Source: Corynebacterium phocae (GTDB taxonomy: Bacteria > Actinomycetota > Actinomycetes > Mycobacteriales > Mycobacteriaceae). From it: a stretch of DNA of 64,000 nucleotides. A program made the position numbers and the translations under genes. Of the stretch, positions 27,520 through 37,122 are shown in pieces (position 1 is the first letter of the stretch; every line of letters begins with the position of its first letter). Below the pieces are notes generated by a model. It worked only from the letters and a program-made list of their open reading frames with translations. It was not told the DNA's origin and made no database searches. The DNA lies in contig NZ_VXKJ01000048.1 of the NCBI RefSeq assembly GCF_008693075.1, positions 232,897 to 296,896 of the forward strand, in the 5' to 3' direction.

Positions 27520-28719
27520 CTATCCAACAGGGTTGAGGCGCCGCTCAATACGCTCGTGCGCAACCGCAAAGCGCTGGGGGTGGATAGCGCCGTTTGCCAC
27601 GGCTTCAACCACGCGGTCGATGATGAAGTTGATGTCCACATTGGTAGACCACAGCGCTTGATCGGCTCCGGCGGCTAGTGCGGCTACCACGGCTTGGTCC
27701 GGGGAGAAATGGTCCGTGATTGCCTTCATACCGGTGAGGTCGTCCGTGTAGGCAATGCCCTCAAAGCCGTGATGGTTGCGCAGTAGGCCGTAGGCGTGGG
27801 GATTTAGGCTAGACGGGCTAAGGCCGTCACCCAGGCCGGGCACCACCATGTGTCCCACCATCACGCCGGGCCCGGTTATCTGCGGCAGGACGATGTCGTA
27901 GGGGATGAGGTCAGAGCCAAACAGTTCGCCCAGTGGTGGTGTGACTGCCGGAGCGAAGTGGGTGTCACCGGAGGCCCGGCCGTGGCCGGGGTAGTGCTTG
28001 AACACCGGCTTGATTCCCGCGCGCTGCAGGCCGCGGGCAAAGGCCGCGCCGTAGTCCCCCACGCGCTGCGGGTCGGTGGAAAAGGACCTATCCCCCACCA
28101 CCTTGAGCCCTGCGCCGTCAATGTCTAGAACGGGTGCGAAATCCACGGTGATGCCGTGCGAGGCCAGGGTTTGACCAATCCGGAACGCGGTGTCCTCAAC
28201 CTCCGCCGGGGAGCCCTGCGCCATTATCTGCGGGGAGGGAAATCCGCCCAAGATTTCCGAAAAGCGCTGGACCCGGCCGCCTTCAAAATCGATTGCCACG
28301 TCAAAGGGGCGGCCCACTTGGGCACGCAGCGCCCAGATATCGCGTCCCGGCTCCGTTAGCAGCCCCGGGTCCGCCCAACTGGGGATGAAAATCCCGCCCA
28401 CGCCGGCGTTGAGCTTAAACAGGGCGTCATCGTAGTTAACGGCAGCGGGCATGAGTAGGGAGGCTGCCGCGGCGCGCCGTTGCGTCTCGGGGATTTCGGG
28501 GCGTATGGCCGGTGGGGAGGCGACAGGGGAGATACTAGGAAGCGTTTCGACCGAGGTTTCGGACTGCGCCGGCGCAGTATCAGCCGGACTCGACTCCGGG
28601 GAGGGAGCTGAACTCTTTGGAGACAGCATATCCGCAGGTTGCGAGGAGCACGCACCGGCTAATGCGGCCACGGCAACTGCCACGGCCGCACTGACGAAAC
28701 GGGTACGCAAGAATCTCAT
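27520..28719 (-). CDS. Glycoside hydrolase family 3 lipoprotein (NagZ-like beta-N-acetylhexosaminidase)
   Basis: The ATG at 28719 begins a lipoprotein signal (RFLRTRFVSAAVAVAVAALA then GACSS, with the lipidated Cys at about 24). Residues 95-385 are a GH3 TIM barrel. Visible are the NagZ-type substrate loop KHYPGHGRASGDTH, with the lysine-histidine pair and the catalytic His/Asp of the flexible loop, and YTDDLTGMKAI, whose Asp is the nucleophile position. The single-domain length (about 400) is that of NagZ-type enzymes, which release terminal N-acetylglucosamine from muropeptides; here the lipoprotein signal places it outside the membrane. It is transcribed divergently from the universal stress protein gene 61 bp away. 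Confidence 0.88.
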   Translation of the reverse strand: MRFLRTRFVSAAVAVAVAALAGACSSQPADMLSPKSSAPSPESSPADTAPAQSETSVETLPSISPVASPPAIRPEIPETQRRAAAASLLMPAAVNYDDALFKLNAGVGGIFIPSWADPGLLTEPGRDIWALRAQVGRPFDVAIDFEGGRVQRFSEILGGFPSPQIMAQGSPAEVEDTAFRIGQTLASHGITVDFAPVLDIDGAGLKVVGDRSFSTDPQRVGDYGAAFARGLQRAGIKPVFKHYPGHGRASGDTHFAPAVTPPLGELFGSDLIPYDIVLPQITGPGVMVGHMVVPGLGDGLSPSSLNPHAYGLLRNHHGFEGIAYTDDLTGMKAITDHFSPDQAVVAALAAGADQALWSTNVDINFIIDRVVEAVANGAIHPQRFAVAHERIERRLNPVG

Positions 28720-28780
28720 TGTCTTCTTAGTTTGCCCCAGCGGGACGAAAAATGCACTTCGCACCGGTAGGATTAAGCCC

Positions 28781-29275
28781 ATGAATAACGGTCAGACCAT
28801 GCTCATTGCCTTTGACGGCTCCGAAGAAGCCGCTCGCGCTTTGGAATACGCTGCAAAATTGTTGCGTCCCGAGGTAGTAGAAATCCTCACGGCTTGGGAA
28901 CCCGCAGCCTTGCAAGCCGCCCGTGCGGTAAGCCGCACCGGTATGCACCAGTCCACCGTGGGCGCGGAAAGCAATGCGATTGAAGATGACCCGGCCTATG
29001 CCGAGGCAAAGGAATTGTGCCGCCAAGGAGTTGCTGTGGCGGAAGGGCTGGGACTGGCAGGGCGCGCGCACTTGGTGGAGGTTTCCACCAACATCGCCGC
29101 TGCCATCGTGGAATCCGCCCATGAGCTTGACGTTGACGTCATAGTCACGGGCACGCGCGGATTGACTGGCCTGCGCGCCTGGTGGAACTCCTCCACGGCG
29201 GAGCATATTGTGCGCAACTCGGGCGTGCCGGTTTTCGTGGTACCACCCGAGGAAGAGGAAGAATACACGGACTAG
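28781..29275 (+). CDS. Universal stress protein (UspA family)
   Basis: 164 residues from the ATG at 28781. It has the Usp fold signature: MLIAFDGSEEAARALEYAAK at the N-terminus (Asp of strand 1), VDVIVTGTRGLTGL near residue 125 as the start of the nucleotide-binding G-x2-G loop, and NSSTAEHIVRNSGVPVFVVP at the end, so ATP binding is plausible. The glutamate-rich tail is unusual. It is a cytosolic stress protein of unknown specific role, followed 18 bp later by the DUF2613 gene and aftD. Confidence 0.9.
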   Translation: MNNGQTMLIAFDGSEEAARALEYAAKLLRPEVVEILTAWEPAALQAARAVSRTGMHQSTVGAESNAIEDDPAYAEAKELCRQGVAVAEGLGLAGRAHLVEVSTNIAAAIVESAHELDVDVIVTGTRGLTGLRAWWNSSTAEHIVRNSGVPVFVVPPEEEEEYTD

Positions 29276-29293
29276 CTGGTAGAATTTCACCCC

Positions 29294-29491
29294 ATGGCAC
29301 AGACAACCGGCTCGCTCAATAAACGCACGCTCAGCCCCGTCGTGGGCTCAGCGGTGGTGGGTCTGGCGCTGGGTGTGGTGGCCGTTATCGGGGTATCCCA
29401 ATTTAGCTCTTCGTCCACCATCCCTGAATCAGGCGCAGTCCCGGCAGATAGTGCTGTGCTGGGAGGCCCGGAGTACGGCTCGCGCAACTAA
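29294..29491 (+). CDS. DUF2613 small membrane protein
   Basis: 65 residues: a short cytosolic start (TTGSLNKRTLSPV), one membrane segment (VVGLALGVVAVIGVSQF) and a Ser/Pro/Gly-rich outside tail. Length and pattern fit DUF2613, an actinobacterial family that in corynebacteria commonly precedes aftD. Its TAA stop overlaps the ATG of aftD (TAATG), so the two are translationally coupled. Function unknown; coupling suggests it assists the arabinosyltransferase. Confidence 0.85.
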   Translation: MAQTTGSLNKRTLSPVVGSAVVGLALGVVAVIGVSQFSSSSTIPESGAVPADSAVLGGPEYGSRN

Positions 29492-32466
29492 TGCGGGGCA
29501 CTTTCAGGTGGCACGCCCTGGGCTGGCTGTGCCTGGCGGTGTTGGTTTTCCTCCAGCCTTTTGGGCTCATAGCCGCTGATACCAAGCTGGACCTCACGGT
29601 AGATCCACTGGGGTTTTTAGCCGGCGCACTCACCCCGTATTCGGACAACTTCCCGCTCGGTCAGCTGCAAAACCAGGCCTACGGATACATCTTCCCCCAC
29701 GGCCTCTTTTTTGTCCTTACTGACGCTCTCCCTGACTGGATAGCGCAGCGGCTGTGGTGGACGCTGGTGCTGGGCACCGGGTTCTCCGGGATGCTGGCGC
29801 TTGCCCGGCGCGTGGGACTCAACTCTTGGCAGGCAGCCGTGGCGGCGGTGGCCTTTGCGCTTAGCCCCCGGACGCTGACCACGCTAACGGCCATTTCCTC
29901 AGAGGCCTGGCCGGTCATGCTGGCTCCTTGGGTGATCTACCCGTTCCTAGGACGCCGGGTTGATTCCCGCGCGGTGGCGGCGGCAGTCCTCCCGGTGGCT
30001 TGCATGGGCGCGGTCAACGCCACGGCCACCCTGGCGGCCTGCCTGCCGGCGGCGGTGGTGGTTGTCTACCGGCGCCAGTTTAGGGCGCTGGCGCTATGGC
30101 TGGCCGGGTGCGCGGCGGTGAGCCTGTGGTGGATTGGACCCTTGCTCATCCTGGGCCACTACGCACCGCCTTTCACGGATTACATCGAGTCCGCCTACGT
30201 GACCACCCGCTGGCTGAACCTTCCGGAGATTCTGCGCGGAACCACCAGTTGGTCACCCTTCGTGGATACCGAACGCCAGGCGGGGCACCTTCTGGCCGCC
30301 AGCCCGGTGTTTGTGCTGGCTACCGCCTTGCTAGCTGCGGTGTCTTTGGCCGGTCTGACCCGCGCGCCCCGTGTGTGGAAAAACATGCTACTCATTGGCC
30401 TGGGCATCATGGCCTGCCACTTTCCTTGGTACCTGGAATTCCTGGACGGCCCGGGCGCGTTCATGCGCAACCTGCACAAGTTCGAGCCCCTGGTGCGCCT
30501 ACCGCTGGCCTTGGGGTTGGGTTTTGCCGCCCAGGCGCTAAGAGGTTCAGCGCTAAGGGGTTCAGCGCTACGGGGTTCAGCGCGGCGGAATTCCGCGCTG
30601 GCTCTGATAGTTACGCTGCTAGCCGTCCAATCCGCCCCGGCCTGGTCCGGGCGCCTGCTGCCGCAGGGCGCTTACCAGGAAATTCCGGCCTATTGGTACC
30701 AGGCCGCAGAATACATCAACCGCCACGCCGCGCACACGCGCACGCTCATCTATCCGCCGCGCATGTTTGCCCGCGAGGAGTGGGGCTGGACCCGCGATGA
30801 GCCGGCCCAGGCGCTGCTGGACACGCCGTGGGCGGTGCGTGACGCCATCCCACTGGTGCCGCCGGAGGCTATCCGCGGCCTAGACGGCGTGATGGCCGCT
30901 GTGGAACAGGGGCGCCTGGACTCGCTCAAACGCCTAGGCATTGGCGCGGTTATCAGCCGGACAGAGCTTGCCGATGCCCGCCCCTTTGGCCCCCTCTACG
31001 TCCAGGTCATCGATCCCCACCGCGACGTGCTGCTTACCGCCGATGCCCCCGTCCGCGTGGCCGGCGGCGGGGAGTCCCTGGCGTTTATCCCCGGGCCTGC
31101 CCAGCTGGTGACCGAGGACGCGCAGGTGGTCACGGACACCCCACTGCTCATCGACCGCAATTTTGGATCCATGCCGGGAAGTTCCGCCCCGCTGGTCGAA
31201 GGCGCCGCGCCAAAGACTTTCAACCGCGAGCGCGATTACCCCTCAGCGGGCCGGCGGGTGAGCGTGCGGGAAACCGGCGGCGCAGTACGGGCATCTTCTA
31301 GTTGGGCGGATGCCACCGCCATCGAGCCGGATCCAGCAAAATCGGTGACCGCCGCGGTCGACGGCCGCCAGGAAACGGCGTGGTGGCCCGCCCCCGGAGA
31401 CCTGGGATGGTTGGAGTTTGCAGGCAACTACCCCGCCCGTGTGCAGTTGCGTATCACCGCCACCGCTGATATCCCGGTGATAGTGCGCAACGGCCACGAT
31501 GTGGGTGCCGCCGTGCGGGTCAACCTACTCGAGGATGAAGAACAGGTAGTCACCGTCCCCGGCGGTGCCACGGACACCATCCGGGTGGAGCTGCTAGCCC
31601 GGGCGGGCATCAACGCCCAAGTCATAGGCCATGAGGTCCGCCGCGTAGTCAGCGTGCCGGACCATTCCCCCGGGGTTCAAGAGTTTTTCTTCCAACGGCT
31701 CCTGGTGGACACCGGCGTGCTTATCCGGGAATTTACCGCGCCGCGCCAGATGACCGTGACCCTAGACTCCAACCGCTGGGTCACCATTGACGGCAAGGAC
31801 TACTTCCCCGGCCAAGAACTGGTGTTAGACGCCGGGCCGCACGTACTGGAAACCCGGGGCCGCTGGGTCCGGCTTAACACCGGGGAGCTTAACTACGGGC
31901 GGTACCAGGCCGCGGGCCGGGAAATCACGGCATCGGAAACTCAGCGCCTGCTAGTCACCGGCCGGGCGTACAACCCGGGGCTCCGCGGTTTCCTGGGGGA
32001 CCTAGAGCTTGAGCCGCGTGAGGTGGACGCCGCCACCCAAGCCTTCGTGGTGCCTGCGGGCGCGGCTGGCCACTTCTCCCTGCGCTTTGTGGCCACCCCG
32101 CTCTACCGGCTGGCACTCGGTGGGGGTGGTGCGCTAGCGCTGATGACCGTGCTGGGGTGCGCATGGTTTAGGCGTACCGACCGCCAGGACTGGAAGGAAT
32201 CGACCCGGCGCGGCGTCCCCGTATGGCTGCTAGCCCTGGCCGGCTGGCCGGCGGCGGCAGGCTGGGCGGTGGGCTGGGCGGTGGTTCGGTGGACACGGTT
32301 GCCGCAAGCACACCTTGTGGCCGGGCTGATGGTGGCCGCCGGGGCTATGCTCGCCCGCGGTGCCTGGGGCTCCGGGGCCTACGCGGGGGATTTCTGGCTC
32401 ACCGCGGCCTTTTCCGCAGCTGCCGTAGCCGTTGCTGTGCTGGAACCTCCACAAAATAATAGCTAG
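29491..32466 (+). CDS. aftD: Alpha-(1->3)-arabinofuranosyltransferase, AftD family
   Basis: 991 residues. The N-terminal half is a GT-C glycosyltransferase with about 10 membrane segments; the first outside loop starts after LQPFGLIAADTKLDLTVDPL and contains YSDNFPLGQLQNQAYGYIFP, typical of the DUF3367/AftD core. The C-terminal half is a large extracellular part with a discoidin-like carbohydrate-binding fold (TAAVDGRQETAWWPAPGD) and a last membrane pair. AftD adds alpha-1,3-linked arabinofuranose from decaprenyl-phosphate-arabinose to arabinogalactan and LAM in Corynebacteriales. A 15-bp repeat at 30536-30594 encodes ALRGS units in a cytosolic loop. Its end overlaps the convergent acyltransferase gene by 68 bp. 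Confidence 0.88.
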   Translation: MRGTFRWHALGWLCLAVLVFLQPFGLIAADTKLDLTVDPLGFLAGALTPYSDNFPLGQLQNQAYGYIFPHGLFFVLTDALPDWIAQRLWWTLVLGTGFSGMLALARRVGLNSWQAAVAAVAFALSPRTLTTLTAISSEAWPVMLAPWVIYPFLGRRVDSRAVAAAVLPVACMGAVNATATLAACLPAAVVVVYRRQFRALALWLAGCAAVSLWWIGPLLILGHYAPPFTDYIESAYVTTRWLNLPEILRGTTSWSPFVDTERQAGHLLAASPVFVLATALLAAVSLAGLTRAPRVWKNMLLIGLGIMACHFPWYLEFLDGPGAFMRNLHKFEPLVRLPLALGLGFAAQALRGSALRGSALRGSARRNSALALIVTLLAVQSAPAWSGRLLPQGAYQEIPAYWYQAAEYINRHAAHTRTLIYPPRMFAREEWGWTRDEPAQALLDTPWAVRDAIPLVPPEAIRGLDGVMAAVEQGRLDSLKRLGIGAVISRTELADARPFGPLYVQVIDPHRDVLLTADAPVRVAGGGESLAFIPGPAQLVTEDAQVVTDTPLLIDRNFGSMPGSSAPLVEGAAPKTFNRERDYPSAGRRVSVRETGGAVRASSSWADATAIEPDPAKSVTAAVDGRQETAWWPAPGDLGWLEFAGNYPARVQLRITATADIPVIVRNGHDVGAAVRVNLLEDEEQVVTVPGGATDTIRVELLARAGINAQVIGHEVRRVVSVPDHSPGVQEFFFQRLLVDTGVLIREFTAPRQMTVTLDSNRWVTIDGKDYFPGQELVLDAGPHVLETRGRWVRLNTGELNYGRYQAAGREITASETQRLLVTGRAYNPGLRGFLGDLELEPREVDAATQAFVVPAGAAGHFSLRFVATPLYRLALGGGGALALMTVLGCAWFRRTDRQDWKESTRRGVPVWLLALAGWPAAAGWAVGWAVVRWTRLPQAHLVAGLMVAAGAMLARGAWGSGAYAGDFWLTAAFSAAAVAVAVLEPPQNNS
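30536..30594 (+). repeat. 15-bp minisatellite in aftD
   Basis: Three consecutive units GCGCTAAGAGGTTCA, GCGCTAAGGGGTTCA and GCGCTACGGGGTTCA, and a decayed fourth, encode ALRGS repeats. In-frame copy-number change is possible. Confidence 0.85.
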
Positions 32467-33436
32467 CGGCGGCCACGGGTATGGTGCCTGCCGCCGTGGC
32501 CACCAGCACTGGGAAGAAATGCCCGCTGAAAAAAGGAATGCCCGTGACGGGAAACACTACCCACAGCACCGCTACGTGCCACAGGAATATCCCATAGGAC
32601 CACAGGCCCAGCAAGCGCATCAACCGGGACTCAAGGACCAGCGAGCGCGCCCCCAGTGCGTAGGGCACCACCAGGCAGGCCGCGAACACGGCCCCCAAGA
32701 CCACGCGGCCCACAAACTCCGCCGGCTGGGGGTGCACCAAGCCCCTGGGGCCAAACCACTCGCGGCTAGCCAACCACAAGCACGCCAGCGCCAACAGCCA
32801 GAAAGGCCATACCAACCGGGGCGCGCGCACCCGGCCCTCATATTCGGCCGCCAACATGCCCACTGCAAACCACAGGGTGAAAGCCGGCGGCCAGATTTGG
32901 GCATTGACACCCGCGACATCCACCAGCTGCGCCACCCAAGCCCAGCCCAAGCTGGCCACCCCCGCCGCCGCTATCCACGCCACGCGGTGTTTTTTCACTC
33001 GCGCCAACAGCGGCAGGGCCAAGTAAAAAGAGAACTCCACGCACAGCGACCACAGGTGGGTAAGCCCCTGGGCCAGGCCGTTGGGGACAAAGATTTGGGT
33101 AGCTGTGAGGTTGGCCACCACCTGCGCGGCGGTGAAACCCGCCCCAGGAAGAAGCAGTAAAACTGCGGCTGCACACGCCCAGTAAGCAGGCATGACCCGC
33201 CTGAAGCGGTGGAGATAGTATTCCCGCGCCGAGTGCCGGCCACGCCGGCGCCACAACAGGAAAGCGCTGAGGGCAAAGAACACGGCCACCATGAAATCCA
33301 GGCGCTCCAAGATGGCCACGGTGCCGCCGGTTTGGAAGGCCACGTGCGTGACCATCACCCCCATGGCTGCCACCGCGCGCAGGCCTTCCAGCGCGGGAAC
33401 AAAGGGTAGGTCCACCCGCTGGGGTATGGTTTTCAT
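32399..33436 (-). CDS. tmaT: Acyltransferase family 3 membrane protein, TmaT type (trehalose mycolate acetylation)
   Basis: 345 residues with about 10 membrane helices. The N-terminus FVPALEGLRAVAAMGVMVTH carries the acyltransferase-3 signature with its conserved His; RRGRHSAREYYLHRFRRVMPAYW supplies the R-x10-H/R region. By position next to the DUF3068 gene it matches the conserved gene pair Rv0227c-Rv0228 and corynebacterial TmaT, which acetylates trehalose monomycolate before MmpL-mediated export. The name rests on synteny and family, so it is probable, not proven. It is divergent from the DUF3068 gene and convergent with aftD. Confidence 0.75.
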   Translation of the reverse strand: MKTIPQRVDLPFVPALEGLRAVAAMGVMVTHVAFQTGGTVAILERLDFMVAVFFALSAFLLWRRRGRHSAREYYLHRFRRVMPAYWACAAAVLLLLPGAGFTAAQVVANLTATQIFVPNGLAQGLTHLWSLCVEFSFYLALPLLARVKKHRVAWIAAAGVASLGWAWVAQLVDVAGVNAQIWPPAFTLWFAVGMLAAEYEGRVRAPRLVWPFWLLALACLWLASREWFGPRGLVHPQPAEFVGRVVLGAVFAACLVVPYALGARSLVLESRLMRLLGLWSYGIFLWHVAVLWVVFPVTGIPFFSGHFFPVLVATAAGTIPVAAASYYFVEVPAQQRLRQLRKRPR

Positions 33437-33503
33437 GCAGTCCCTATTTTCTAGCTTTCACCACGGGCCGCACCCGTGGTCCTCGATTGGATATCCTACA
33501 AAT

Positions 33504-34589
33504 ATGCAACGCTCGAAAAGGTCATTAACCCTTAAAGACCCGTTACCCTGGCTACTTATTCTTGCAGTGGTGGCGGTGGCCGCAAGCTTTGCCATTCCCA
33601 GTATCTTCATCAAACGGGATCTCCCCCTACCACTGGATGTCACCCTCAACACAGTAGCAGTCGCTCCAGATTCCCTAGTCTTGATGAGTAGGGATGAACG
33701 CCCCCACCGAACGGAAGTAACCCTCGACTGCAAAATGTCTACTTCAGTCAGTGATTCTGCTGAGAAGGACTCAGTTGCCACAGTTGACACCTTGGTCAAG
33801 GTTTTCGCTGATGAAGCTCTGATTATGGAAATGACGGATTCACTGCACGTGAACCGGGAATCAACCTACCCGGTGGAGGGGAGCGCAAACCTGCAAATCA
33901 TTACCGTGGAGAACTTCGGGGTGGGCGCAACCAAAGAGAACACTTACCGCCAGGGCCTCACCGCGTTTTTCCCTAGTAACACAGAACAACGCTCTTACCT
34001 CTACTATGACTCAATCCGGCAAGCGGACTACCCCCTGGACTACACCGGAAAAGAAAAAATAGACGGCGTGGAGGTCTACGTCTACCAACACACGCTCCCG
34101 GCGGTCTACATCCCCTTTTCCTCGGTCAAGACCCCACCGCCAGGGATTGACCCAGAAGACGTTGCCCCGGAACCCCTGGTGATGGAAGCCAAGTACCTCT
34201 ACACCGAGCCAGAACTATCCGCGCTGGGCTTAGACCCAGAGGAAATAGTCACTGTACTGCCCTATTACAGTGTTGACCGGTTGGTCAAGGTAGAGCCCCG
34301 GACCGGCACGGTGGTGGATTTGCATGAGAATTACCACCTTTTCCTAGACACGGACGAAAAACGCGCCCGGGCGACCGTCGACCTGGGAATACGCCCAGTT
34401 TACCGGGCCATTTTCGACGGTGACTTACGCTGGGACCGGCCCAGCCGGGAGGCCGCCATGGCCTTGGCCACCCCGGTACTGCGCCGGGAAGAGGTCTTAA
34501 GTACCCTGGCGCTGGTTCTCAAACTCATCGGAGTCCTACTGCTGATTGCTGCGGCCGTGCTCTTTGCTGCCAGAAGGCAACAGGCGTAG
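33504..34589 (+). CDS. DUF3068 (PorA-family-annotated) membrane protein, Rv0227c type
   Basis: 361 residues from the ATG at 33504 (earlier in-frame ATGs lie inside the divergent gene). It has one N-terminal membrane segment (LPWLLILAVVAVAASFAIPS), a large extracellular domain with DUF3068 blocks (VDTLVKVFADEALIMEMTDS; YPLDYTGKEKIDGVEVYVYQ; VEPRTGTVVDLHENY) and a C-terminal membrane segment. Corynebacterial and mycobacterial relatives affect lipomannan/lipoarabinomannan maturation. The porin label used in databases is not supported by this topology. Its stop is 1 nt before the GTG of the next gene, so the two are coupled. Confidence 0.82.
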   Translation: MQRSKRSLTLKDPLPWLLILAVVAVAASFAIPSIFIKRDLPLPLDVTLNTVAVAPDSLVLMSRDERPHRTEVTLDCKMSTSVSDSAEKDSVATVDTLVKVFADEALIMEMTDSLHVNRESTYPVEGSANLQIITVENFGVGATKENTYRQGLTAFFPSNTEQRSYLYYDSIRQADYPLDYTGKEKIDGVEVYVYQHTLPAVYIPFSSVKTPPPGIDPEDVAPEPLVMEAKYLYTEPELSALGLDPEEIVTVLPYYSVDRLVKVEPRTGTVVDLHENYHLFLDTDEKRARATVDLGIRPVYRAIFDGDLRWDRPSREAAMALATPVLRREEVLSTLALVLKLIGVLLLIAAAVLFAARRQQA

Positions 34590-34590
34590 C

Positions 34591-36030
34591 GTGCCCCGCG
34601 TGTGGCCCCTAGTCTGGGCTGTCATCTTGGTGGCCTTAGTAACGTGGCCCTTCGCTATGCCGGGGGAGTTTTTATGGCGGGATATGGCCGTACCAGATCA
34701 CTTTGGCTTCATCCCGGAAAACTTCGGCGCGGGCGATCTCCCGGCGCGCAACGTGCCCCAAGACGGCGCCTTGGCGTTATTTTCCATGTTCGCTCCGGCA
34801 AGCTGGCTGGTCCGCGCCGTGGTGATCGGCGCGGCTGGCTGCGCGGCTGCGGGCGGGTGGATGCTGGCCAAAAGCGCGCCGGCCCCCGCCATGGCCCTGG
34901 CCGTTGTCAACCCCTTCGTAGTCGAACGCCTGCTGCAGGGCCACTGGTCCGTGGCGGTCGCGGCGTGGATGTTGCCAGCCATTGCCGCTACGGCACTGCG
35001 CGGTCACCGCACCTGGGCGTGGCTGGGCATGTTTGTGGCCTCCCTAACCCCCACCGGCGGGCTGCTAGCCCTGGTGTGCGGGACCGTCACCGCGCGGGGC
35101 TTTCGGTTACCCACCGCCGGTGTGGGCGTGGCACTGTGCCTGCCGTGGATAATCCCCGGCGTGCTGTCCCCGCCGCTAAGCCCCAGCCCGGCCGCGGTAG
35201 CCGCCTTCGCCCCGCGCGCGGAATCTAGCGTGGGCACCCTCGGTTCCTTACTTACCCTGGGCGGGATCTGGAACGCTGCGGCTCTCCCTCCCTCGCGCCA
35301 GGTGGGGTTCGCACTCTTTGGGCTGGTGGTAGCGCTGTGCGTGGCCCTGGGCGTGCGGCGCATGGACCGCCCGCTGCCGCTGGTGTTACTGGCCATCACC
35401 GGCTGGGGGCTGTCCGGCGCGCTGTGGCTCTACCCGGATACGCTGGCCGCCGCCATGGAACACCTCCCCGGCTCCGGGCTGCTCCGCGATAGCCACAAAC
35501 TTGTAGCGCTAGCCATCCCCTTCTGCGTCGCAGCGGTGGGAACTATGCAGGCTTCCTGGCGGGTCGTGGCCGTCGCGGCTATCTTCTTGCAAATGCCGGA
35601 CTTCTCCTCCGCCCTGGGCGTGTTAGCCCCCCGCCCGGCGGAAACCATCAACGCCCGCCTGGTGGGGCAGCTCAGCGGCCGCACCGCGTTCTTCCCAGAG
35701 CGCACCGGGCTCATAGATATCCCCGGCGCGGTAGCCGTAGACCCCTACACCAAGGCGGTGTCCATGGTGCACAGCGGCCAGCTGACCGTGGACGGGGAGG
35801 TCATAGACCCGCCGTCCCCGCGCTTTGTCGCAGCGCAGGCCGCCTGGGCGGCCGGGGATATGGGCAAGCTGGAGGAAATGGGCATCGGCGCAGTAGTAGT
35901 AGACGGCGCGGTGGTGGCCACCACCGCTGCGGCACGCCCTGCGGTGCCGTGGGTGCTCACCACCGCGTGGGCGTTTAGCCCCGTGCTACTGGTGGGGGCT
36001 GCTGCCTACCGCCGGGCACGGCAGCGCTAA
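34591..36030 (+). CDS. Polytopic membrane protein, Rv0226c-like
   Basis: About 479 residues from the GTG at 34591, immediately after the upstream stop. It has about 11-12 hydrophobic segments, an outside loop after WRDMAVPDHFGFIPENFGAG and a short soluble tail; the layout resembles a GT-C glycosyltransferase without a motif I can confirm. It is coupled to the DUF3068 gene, as in the mycobacterial Rv0226c-Rv0227c pair, so it probably works in lipoglycan or mycolate handling. It overlaps the convergent glycosyltransferase gene by 56 bp. Confidence 0.75.
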   Translation: MPRVWPLVWAVILVALVTWPFAMPGEFLWRDMAVPDHFGFIPENFGAGDLPARNVPQDGALALFSMFAPASWLVRAVVIGAAGCAAAGGWMLAKSAPAPAMALAVVNPFVVERLLQGHWSVAVAAWMLPAIAATALRGHRTWAWLGMFVASLTPTGGLLALVCGTVTARGFRLPTAGVGVALCLPWIIPGVLSPPLSPSPAAVAAFAPRAESSVGTLGSLLTLGGIWNAAALPPSRQVGFALFGLVVALCVALGVRRMDRPLPLVLLAITGWGLSGALWLYPDTLAAAMEHLPGSGLLRDSHKLVALAIPFCVAAVGTMQASWRVVAVAAIFLQMPDFSSALGVLAPRPAETINARLVGQLSGRTAFFPERTGLIDIPGAVAVDPYTKAVSMVHSGQLTVDGEVIDPPSPRFVAAQAAWAAGDMGKLEEMGIGAVVVDGAVVATTAAARPAVPWVLTTAWAFSPVLLVGAAAYRRARQR

Positions 36031-37075
36031 GCAAGCGCTCGAAACGCTCCCCGGTGCGCTGCCAAGAAAAATTCTGCGCAAACTCCCGCGCGCCGGCACC
36101 CAACCGGCGCCGCAGCTCCGGGTCCTCAATCAGCCGTGTGGTGGCGGCCACCAGCCCAGCTACGTCCTGGGCCAGCAGGCCTGTTTCACCGTGCCGCACG
36201 GAGTCGCGCAGCCCATAGCTGTAGCCCACCGTGGGCACCGCGTGCTGCGCGGCCTCCATGACCGCCAGGCCCCAGCCCTCCATGCGGGAGGGCATGAGGT
36301 GGATATCGGCACGCTCAAGCAGGGCGTGCTTGTAGTCCTCGGTGACCTGGCCACGGAACCGCACCCGGGACTCCACGCCGTGCGCGTGCGCATACTCGCG
36401 CAGGTTGGCCTCCCACCACCCGGAGCCAATCACGTCCAAAACGCTGCCCGGAATCTGCGCCACGGTGTCCATGGCGTGCTCAATCTGCTTGTGCGGCACC
36501 AGGCGTGAGAGCGTTACCAGGTGGATATCCGCCTCCCGCTCCAATCGCGGCACGTGCTGCGGGATGGGGTCCACACCGTTTTCGATGATCTCTACCCCCT
36601 CCACGCCCAAGTGGCGCAGGTCCTGGGCAGAGGCTTCCGATACCGTCACATACCGCGCGCCCCGGTACACCCGCGGCGCTAGCTTTGACTCTAGAAACCA
36701 CCCCACCCGTGAGAGCACCGGGCCGGCCACCGGCCACTGCGCCTGATGGCAGTGGTGGGTGAGCAAAACCACAGGGCAGCGCGCCACCAGGCGGGCAAAG
36801 AACGGAATGCCATTTTGGGTATCCACCACCACGTCGGGCTTGTGGCGCAGCGTAGCTAAAAGCCCCAGCGGGTAGACGGTGAACTTGCCGCCGCCGCGCT
36901 CAAACTTCACGCCGTTGCGGCGCTCCCGGCGCGCGCCGTTCATGTGCTTGGCGGTACGAAACACCACCTCATGGCCCTGCGCGGCCAGGTAGCTGGCCAC
37001 GTGCTCCAGGTAGCGCTCCGAGCCACCTCCTTGGGGGTGGGTGGTATCACGCCAGCAGAGCAAAAGAATTTTCAT
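35975..37075 (-). CDS. Family 4 glycosyltransferase, Rv0225-like
   Basis: 366 residues, GT-B fold. The N-terminal domain starts MKILLLCWRDTTHPQGGGSE, with the glycine-rich acceptor loop; the C-terminal domain contains HLVTLSRLVPHKQIEHAMDT, DIHLMPSRMEGWGLAVMEAA (the E-x7-E motif with EGWG) and YSYGLRDSVRHGETGLLAQD. Such retaining enzymes transfer a sugar from a nucleotide donor at the inner membrane face. The neighbourhood suggests a lipoglycan or mycolate-related acceptor. It is divergent from the methyltransferase gene, 47 bp apart. Confidence 0.85.
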   Translation of the reverse strand: MKILLLCWRDTTHPQGGGSERYLEHVASYLAAQGHEVVFRTAKHMNGARRERRNGVKFERGGGKFTVYPLGLLATLRHKPDVVVDTQNGIPFFARLVARCPVVLLTHHCHQAQWPVAGPVLSRVGWFLESKLAPRVYRGARYVTVSEASAQDLRHLGVEGVEIIENGVDPIPQHVPRLEREADIHLVTLSRLVPHKQIEHAMDTVAQIPGSVLDVIGSGWWEANLREYAHAHGVESRVRFRGQVTEDYKHALLERADIHLMPSRMEGWGLAVMEAAQHAVPTVGYSYGLRDSVRHGETGLLAQDVAGLVAATTRLIEDPELRRRLGAGAREFAQNFSWQRTGERFERLLSAAVPGGRQQPPPVARG

Positions 37076-37122
37076 AACGGATTTCCACCCTACCGGCCGG
37101 TGTTAAATATAGGGTTGAACGG

